A DNA stretch of 64,000 nucleotides from Halorarius halobius (GTDB lineage: Archaea > Halobacteriota > Halobacteria > Halobacteriales > Haloarculaceae), in the NCBI RefSeq assembly GCF_024298865.1, contig NZ_CP101161.1:2315227-2379226 (forward strand). Direction: 5' to 3'. The notes below the pieces were generated by a model. It saw only the letters and a program-made list of their open reading frames with translations. It was not told where the DNA came from and did not search any database. Position numbers and translations under genes: made by a program. How positions within the stretch are numbered: the first letter of the stretch is position 1; every line of letters begins with the position of its first letter. Positions 59,191-64,000 of the stretch are shown here, piece by piece.

Positions 59191-60654
59191 TCAGCCCTTG
59201 ATGTTGCAGACGGGGAACGTCCGGGCCACCTTGTCGCCGATGCCCAGCGCGTCGCTCACGCGGACCACCTCGTCGACGTCCTTGTAGACGCCGGGCGCTT
59301 CCTCCGCGATAGTGGCGCCCGACTGCGCTTTCACGTACACCTGTTGCTGTTCCCGCAGGTCCGTCTGCACGTCGCCGCCCCAGAACTCGTTTTTCGCCTG
59401 CGTCCGGCTCATCAGCCGACCGGCACCGTGGGCCGTCGACCCGAACGTCTCGGCCATCGACTGCTCGCCGCCCCGCAGGACGTACGAGCCCGCCCCCATC
59501 GACCCGGGGATGATGACCGGCTGACCAGTGTCGCGGTAGGCGGCCGGGACTTCGGGCCGGCCGGCGGGGAACGCCCGTGTCGCGCCCTTCCGGTGGACGA
59601 ACAGTTCGCGCTCCTCGTCGCCAACGTCGTGGACCTCCTTCTTGGCGATGTTGTGAGCCACGTCGTACAGCAGATGCATCTCCATCTCCTCCCACGAGCG
59701 GTCGAACACGTCGGCGAACACGTGCCGCGTCCGGTGCATGATGAGTTGGCGGTTCACCCACGCGAAGTTGATGGCCGCACACATCGCGCGATAGTACTCG
59801 TCCGCGAGTTGGGAGCCGGCGGGTGCCGCGGCGAGTTCCTTGTCCGGCAACTGCGAGAGCAGTCCCTGGTGGGCCTGCTCTATCTCCCGCAGGTAGTCGT
59901 TGCACGTCTGGTGGCCCAGTCCCCGCGACCCGCAGTGGATGAGCACGACTATCTGGTCCTCCGAGAGGCCGTAGGCGTCCGCGACGCTCTCGTCGAAGAT
60001 GTCGGTCACGCGCTGGACCTCGAGGAAGTGGTTGCCCGACCCGAGCGACCCCAACTGGTTCATCCCGCGGTCCTTCGCCTTCTTCGAGATGGCGCCGGGG
60101 TCGGCCTCGGGGCGGTAGCCCTCGTCCTCGCAGTGTTCGAGGTCGTCCTCGATGGCCCAGTCCTGTTCGAGCGCGTAGTCCATCCCCCTGTCGAGCACCT
60201 GCTCGACCGTGTGGCGGTCGCCCTCGACGACGCCACCGCCGCCGAGCCCCGACGGGATAGCCTCGAACAGCGCGTCGACGAGTTCCTCCTCGTGGCCCCG
60301 GAGGTCGTCGTAGACGAGATTAGTTTTCATCATTCTGACGCCGCAATTAATATCGTAGCCGACCGCTCCGGGCGAAATACAGCCGTCTTCGGTGTCGATG
60401 CCTGCGACGCCGCCGACGGGGAACCCGTACCCCTGGTGGCCGTCGGGCATGCAGAGCGCGTACTTCCGGATGCCCGGGAGGTGCGTGGTGTTGCGCAACT
60501 GCTGGAGCGTCTTGTCCTCGGCTATCTCCTCCAGCAGGGGGCGACTGGCGAGCACGCGCGCCGGGACGCGCATGTCGCCCTCCTGTGGCATCTCCCAGAC
60601 GTGCTCGCGGACGCGGTGCAGGGTGAACTCGCCCGCCTCGAAGGTGTCGCTCAT
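59191..60654 (-). CDS. rtcB: RNA-splicing ligase RtcB
   Basis: This is a 487-residue RtcB, the GTP- and Mn2+-dependent ligase that joins 2',3'-cyclic-phosphate and 5'-OH RNA ends. It is essential in archaeal tRNA splicing. Metal and guanylate-site motifs visible are YDINCGVRMMKTNL (Cys), GSGNHFLEVQ, VLIHCGSRGLGHQTCNDYL, PGSMGAGSYVLRG and STAHGAGRLMSRTQAK with the guanylated His. No intein is present. It lies 48 nt downstream of the archease gene, its helper, in the same operon. Confidence 0.97.
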   Translation of the reverse strand: MSDTFEAGEFTLHRVREHVWEMPQEGDMRVPARVLASRPLLEEIAEDKTLQQLRNTTHLPGIRKYALCMPDGHQGYGFPVGGVAGIDTEDGCISPGAVGYDINCGVRMMKTNLVYDDLRGHEEELVDALFEAIPSGLGGGGVVEGDRHTVEQVLDRGMDYALEQDWAIEDDLEHCEDEGYRPEADPGAISKKAKDRGMNQLGSLGSGNHFLEVQRVTDIFDESVADAYGLSEDQIVVLIHCGSRGLGHQTCNDYLREIEQAHQGLLSQLPDKELAAAPAGSQLADEYYRAMCAAINFAWVNRQLIMHRTRHVFADVFDRSWEEMEMHLLYDVAHNIAKKEVHDVGDEERELFVHRKGATRAFPAGRPEVPAAYRDTGQPVIIPGSMGAGSYVLRGGEQSMAETFGSTAHGAGRLMSRTQAKNEFWGGDVQTDLREQQQVYVKAQSGATIAEEAPGVYKDVDEVVRVSDALGIGDKVARTFPVCNIKG

Positions 60655-60702
60655 GCCCGAAGGTGGGCTAGCCGCGCCGGAATAGCTTTCGCTACTGCGG
60701 GG

Positions 60703-61116
60703 TCAGACGTCGAACACGACGTACGCCTCCCACCCCTCGTCGGTCTCGTCGAGGCGCATCTCGGAGTAGGTGACGGCCTTCACTTCGCGGGCGTCGACGG
60801 CGTCTAGGGGCACGCCGTGGGCGTACCCCTCCAGTATCCACTCGCCGCGGAAGTGGACCTGCGCCTCGTGGTCGGCGGGCAGGACCTCGCGGACGTCGCG
60901 CTGGTAGATGAGTTCGTCGAGATACTCGAACAGGAGCGCCTCCCGCGATTCGGCGTGCGCGGTGACGGGGAACCGCTCGCCGGCCGCTGGGACGTCGTCA
61001 CACATCGCGGCGGTCAGGCCGTCAGCGACGGCCGCGAACGCCGCACCGAGGCTGTCGCCGCGCGCCTCGACGGCCACGTCGGCGGTGTGCTCGACGAGTC
61101 GGTAGCTACTCGTCAT
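60703..61116 (-). CDS. Archease
   Basis: This is a 137-residue archease, the small metal-binding protein that speeds RtcB guanylation. The signature LVEHTADVAVEARGDSLGAAF at the N-terminus and LLFEYLDELIYQRDVREVL, then EVKAVTYSEMRLDET with the metal-site residues, and the acidic end VVFDV are all present. The ATG at 61114-61116 overlaps the DUF502 gene's end by 11 nt. Gene order archease-rtcB matches the operon found in many archaea. Confidence 0.95.
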   Translation of the reverse strand: MTSSYRLVEHTADVAVEARGDSLGAAFAAVADGLTAAMCDDVPAAGERFPVTAHAESREALLFEYLDELIYQRDVREVLPADHEAQVHFRGEWILEGYAHGVPLDAVDAREVKAVTYSEMRLDETDEGWEAYVVFDV

Positions 61117-62164
61117 CGTCGTCGCGCCCGGCCTCCTCGGCGGGCGTGCCGGCGGTCGATTCTCGGACCCGCTCTTCCCGTCCCGACGCCTCCGCCGGGG
61201 TGGTCTCGGTCGCGCCACGGTCGTCGGCGTCACGGCCGACCTCGGCGGGGACCGTCTCGGAGACGTCGGGAGCGGGGTCGTCGCGCTGTCGGTCGGCTAT
61301 CTTCTGGGCCGTGTCGGCGTGTTCCGGCGAGACGTTGCGGTCGTACTCGTCGAGTCTGTCGTCGGGGTCGTGGGGCGCGGCCGTCCTCTCTCCCCGCGAG
61401 AGCTGTTGGCCGACCTGTTCGACCTCGCCGATCTGTTTCATCTCGCCGGGCGTGAGCCCGCGGAACTCGGGGTCGTCCTCGCCGATTGCGACCCCCGAGG
61501 TGACGATGGAGCGAATCCCCTGTTCGACGCTCATATCCACGTCGGTCACCCGGTCTTTCGAGACGTGGATGACGAACCCGCCCATCACCGGGTTCGGCGC
61601 CATCGGCATGAACAGCGTCACCATGTCCTCGTGGCCGGTGTCGGTCTCGATGACGCCGGGCGTCTCGGTGGTCTTGAACGCGACGACGTACGAGTCCTCG
61701 GTTGGGTACTCGACCAGTTTCACCTCCTGGAAGCTGTCGGTGTCGGAGTCGAGGATTATCTCCGACATCTCGTTGAACGAGCTGTAGACGCCACCGATGC
61801 CCGGTACCGACGCCATCAGGTCGTCGAACGTCTCGCTGAGACCGTCGCCGCGCGCGGAGAACTCCGCAAGGAACCCGAGCACGAAGATGACGGCCACGAG
61901 TATCAGCATCGTGACCGCCTGGATGAGCGCCGTCTGCGTGGTGTCGGCGACGAACGGCAGTCCCCTGATGGCTTTCGTGACGAACCCCAGCCGCGAGGAG
62001 ATGAAGTTGAGGACGAACCCGAGGATGAGAAGCGTCACCGCAAGCGGGAGGATTATCGCGGTGCCGGTGATGAGCGACTGTCGGACCAGCTCCGTCGGGG
62101 TACGTCTGGCGACCGGCTCGGCGTCCGCGTCGGCCCCCTCGAACTCCTCTGGCCTCCCTGCCAT
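61106..62164 (-). CDS. DUF502-family membrane protein with long acidic tail
   Basis: This is a 352-residue protein. Residues about 25-220 match DUF502: two membrane helices (SLITGTAIILPLAVTLLILGFVLNF and ALIQAVTMLILVAVIFVLGFLAEF) and a soluble domain with SVPGIGGVYSSFNEMSEIIL, TLFMPMAPNPVMGGFVIHV and VEQGIRSIVTSGVA. The remaining ~110 residues are highly acidic and repetitive in Glu, Asp, Ala, Thr and Pro, probably disordered. It is first in an operon with archease and rtcB, but its role is unknown. Confidence 0.88.
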   Translation of the reverse strand: MAGRPEEFEGADADAEPVARRTPTELVRQSLITGTAIILPLAVTLLILGFVLNFISSRLGFVTKAIRGLPFVADTTQTALIQAVTMLILVAVIFVLGFLAEFSARGDGLSETFDDLMASVPGIGGVYSSFNEMSEIILDSDTDSFQEVKLVEYPTEDSYVVAFKTTETPGVIETDTGHEDMVTLFMPMAPNPVMGGFVIHVSKDRVTDVDMSVEQGIRSIVTSGVAIGEDDPEFRGLTPGEMKQIGEVEQVGQQLSRGERTAAPHDPDDRLDEYDRNVSPEHADTAQKIADRQRDDPAPDVSETVPAEVGRDADDRGATETTPAEASGREERVRESTAGTPAEEAGRDDDDE

Positions 62165-62272
62165 ACTCCATGCTCACGGCGGATTCGTGAAAGCGTTGCG
62201 GCCGGCGGCCGGCGCTTCGAGCCACGAGCGGGGCGCAGGAACTATATTCGCCGCCTCGCTACCGGTACGGTA

Positions 62273-62755
62273 GTGAGTGTCAACATCGAACTGCGCGTCA
62301 TCGGCCGGGGGGACGAGGACCTGGTCGGCGACGCGTGGGACCTGAAGGAGCGCATCCGCGCGGAGGAGGGGGTGTTGCGCCAGCGGCGGGGCTTCTTCAC
62401 CGACGCCTATCGGCGCTCCACGGTGTACGCGCTGATCGAACCCGGCGCCCGCGACACGCTCGTCGGGTTCGCCGCCACGCGACGCGACGGCTACATCCTG
62501 TTTCTCGCCGTCCATCCGGACTACCGCGGGGAGGGGTTCGGCCGTCGACTCGTCGCGGAGGTGGCAGACGATTACAGCAGTGTCACCTGCCACGCCCGCA
62601 CGACGAACGAAGCCGCGCTCGACTTCTACGAGGAGGTCGGCTTCGAAATCCAGCGCCGGGTCGACAACTACTACGAGGACAACGGCGACGCCTACTATCT
62701 TCGGCTGGGCGAGAACTCGCTGAAGGAGAAGCTTTCTCGGTTCATGCGGCGGTAA
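62273..62755 (+). CDS. GNAT-family N-acetyltransferase
   Basis: This 160-residue acetyltransferase has the acetyl-CoA motif in FLAVHPDYRGEGFGRRLVAEVAD (V-H-P-x-x-R-G-x-G). The next part, TCHARTTNEAALDFYEEVGFEIQRRV, is typical of RimI-like N-acetyltransferases. The C-terminal DAYYLRLGEN closes the fold. The substrate is unknown. It starts with GTG at 62273; CTATATT about 27 nt upstream supports a leaderless start. It is divergent from the DUF502 operon. Confidence 0.9.
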   Translation: MSVNIELRVIGRGDEDLVGDAWDLKERIRAEEGVLRQRRGFFTDAYRRSTVYALIEPGARDTLVGFAATRRDGYILFLAVHPDYRGEGFGRRLVAEVADDYSSVTCHARTTNEAALDFYEEVGFEIQRRVDNYYEDNGDAYYLRLGENSLKEKLSRFMRR

Positions 62756-62806
62756 CGCCTCTCTACGGCCGATAAAGCGACGTAGCTCCGCGTCGAAGCC
62801 GCGGGC

Positions 62807-63235
62807 ATGCACGTCCTCGTCCCGATGGATTACTCGGAGTTGTCCGAGCGGGCGCTGGAGACCACCTGCTCGCTGCATCCCGACGCCGAGGTGACCGTCC
62901 TCCACGTCATCGACTTCCGGACCAGCGACCTCGGCCCCGGGGGGTGGGGTGAGTCGCCGACCACGTGGGACGACTGGCTCGCGGAGTCGCACGAGCACGC
63001 CGACCGCCTGTTCGAGCGTGCGCGGGCCATCGCGGCCGACCACGACGTCGACATCGACACGGCCACCGCCGTCGGCGAGGACGCCCGCAGTATCGTCGAG
63101 TACGCCGAAGAGCACGACGTGGACCTGATAATCATGGGGAGCCACGGCCGGTCGTTGCCCGCCCGGATACTGCTGGGGGGCGTCTCAGAGAGCGTCGTCC
63201 GGCGGGCCCCCTGCCCGGTGATGGTCGTCCGCTGA
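62807..63235 (+). CDS. Universal stress protein (UspA family)
   Basis: This 142-residue Usp has MHVLVPMDYSELSERALE at the N-terminus and the ATP loop IIMGSHGRSLPARILLGGVSESVVRRAPCPVMVVR at the end, keeping GxHGRx(8-9)G(G/S). The central loop (GPGGWGESPTTWDDW) is longer than usual. It starts 52 nt after the acetyltransferase gene, so the two may be co-transcribed. With the protein at 36045-36488 it has the best ATP site among the four Usp-type proteins here. Confidence 0.92.
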   Translation: MHVLVPMDYSELSERALETTCSLHPDAEVTVLHVIDFRTSDLGPGGWGESPTTWDDWLAESHEHADRLFERARAIAADHDVDIDTATAVGEDARSIVEYAEEHDVDLIIMGSHGRSLPARILLGGVSESVVRRAPCPVMVVR

Positions 63236-63236
63236 C

Positions 63237-64000
63237 TCACCGGAGGGCCGCGAGCGCGTCCATCGCGCGGTCGACCCGCTCCGTCTCCGCGTTGTACCCC
63301 ATGTGCCCGACCCGGAGCACGTCGTCGGCGTGCTCGCCGATACCCGTCGCCAGCACCACGTCGTGCTCGTCGGCAAGGGTGCGCTGGAGCCGCTCGGCCT
63401 CCCCGGGAACGTGGAACGCGGTGACCGTGGGCGACGCGCGCGCGGCCGGCGGGAACAGCTCCAGCCCCATCTCGCGGCCCCGCGCCCGGCAGTGCTCGGC
63501 GACGCGCGCGTGCCGGTCGTGGACCGCGTCGAGCCCCTCGTCGAGCAGGCGGTCCAGCGACGCCTCGAGCGCGTTCAGGTTCGACACTGGCGGCGTGTAC
63601 GGCAGCAGCGTCGGCTCGCCTGATTCGAGTTCGACCTCTCGCCACGGCTCCAAACTCAGGTAGAAGCTGTCCTGTGGCGTCTCGTCGACTCTCGCCCACG
63701 CGCGGTCGCTGACCGACAGCGTGGCGAGGCCGGGGGGCGAACTGAAGCATTTCTGGGAGGCGCCGAGACAGACGTCGATGGCGTCGACGGGGACGGGTGC
63801 GCCGCCCAGCGACGAGACGGCGTCGACGACGGTGACGACGCCGGCGTCGTCCAGCACGTCGAGCGCGGCGCCGAGATCGTTCAGCAGGCCGGTCGGCGTC
63901 TCGCAGTGGACCATCGTCGCCACCGCGGGGTCGTGCTCGTCGACCAGTCGTGCCACGTCGTCGGCCGCGAACTCCTCCGCGGGGTCGACCTCGTGAACCA
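63237..64000 (-). CDS. Class V aminotransferase (alanine-glyoxylate/serine-pyruvate type), N-terminus outside window
   Basis: Only the C-terminal 254 or so residues are in view; the gene runs off at base 64000. The PLP-binding Lys is in LGASQKCFSSPPGLATLSVS. VVDAVSSLGGAPVPVDAIDV with the PLP Asp and TMVHCETPTGLLND are typical of serine-pyruvate/alanine-glyoxylate aminotransferases. The C-terminal domain has RVGHMGYNAETERVD. It probably moves amino groups between Ala or Ser and glyoxylate. Its stop lies next to the Usp stop (63235), a tail-to-tail arrangement. Confidence 0.92.
   Translation of the reverse strand, partial: VHEVDPAEEFAADDVARLVDEHDPAVATMVHCETPTGLLNDLGAALDVLDDAGVVTVVDAVSSLGGAPVPVDAIDVCLGASQKCFSSPPGLATLSVSDRAWARVDETPQDSFYLSLEPWREVELESGEPTLLPYTPPVSNLNALEASLDRLLDEGLDAVHDRHARVAEHCRARGREMGLELFPPAARASPTVTAFHVPGEAERLQRTLADEHDVVLATGIGEHADDVLRVGHMGYNAETERVDRAMDALAALR

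Overview
The window is a piece of a haloarchaeal (class Halobacteria) chromosome. The DNA is very GC-rich and its proteins are strongly acidic. It carries archaeal genes (ribosomal protein S17e, an eIF2B-family protein, RtcB with archease, CofD of F420 synthesis) and haloarchaeal hallmarks (halocyanin, Tat-exported lipoproteins, PccX, receiver-PAS proteins). Many genes start at or very near a TATA-like box 25-30 nt upstream, which fits leaderless transcripts. I recognised no tRNA, rRNA, insertion sequence or CRISPR array. Coding density is high: 77 genes are called. The only gene-free stretches over 300 bases are 7077-7704 and 47813-48113, and both hold repeats.

Layout, 1-20 kb: an A-type Fe-S carrier (cut by the window edge), hisD, a DtxR-type metal regulator converging on an ArsR-like membrane regulator, a Tat-exported protein of unknown function and a PQQ-propeller lipoprotein. 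These are followed by an MTH865-like protein, a cupin, a hairpin-repeat region, a DCC-family protein, a geranylgeranyl-reductase-family flavoprotein, a GT-C glycosyltransferase-like protein, a crotonase/MOSC pair, an MFS carrier, a 2-hydroxyacid dehydrogenase, asd, and a halocyanin/VIT1 pair.

20-36 kb: an MFS exporter, a tetR-MATE operon with a visible operator, rps17e, and a tightly overlapping four-gene operon (cofD, archaeal TIM-barrel protein, CitG-like, DUF447) that ties F420 synthesis to enzymes of unknown role. Next come a receiver-PAS protein and two paralogous HD phosphohydrolases that share an almost identical 126-nt tract. The second HD gene overlaps an amidohydrolase gene.

36-48 kb: a universal stress protein, a 46-residue membrane protein, a minus-strand run of NifU-like protein, two paralogous lipoproteins and birA, then an acyl-CoA dehydrogenase and a propionyl/acetyl-CoA carboxylase cluster (pccB, pccX, pccA). 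BirA and the carboxylase make a plausible functional set, since BirA would biotinylate the BCCP domain of PccA. A sodium-dependent symporter and a 58-bp triple repeat end this part.

48-64 kb: an SDR enzyme, several membrane proteins, mechanosensitive-channel relatives, small zinc-ribbon proteins, a 5'-nucleotidase-family protein, a PAC2 protein, an eIF2B-family protein that has lost the isomerase catalytic residues, a DUF502-archease-rtcB operon, a GNAT acetyltransferase, another universal stress protein and a class V aminotransferase cut by the right edge.

The strongest leads for unexplained biology are: the six-hairpin array at 7402-7550 with compensatory stem changes; the eIF2B-like protein next to a perfect 10+10 bp dyad shared with a divergent zinc-ribbon gene; the cofD operon; the gene-conversion-like tract in the HD paralogs; and the 58-bp triplication carrying the stop codon of its neighbour. 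No obvious anti-phage or other mobile defence system was seen.
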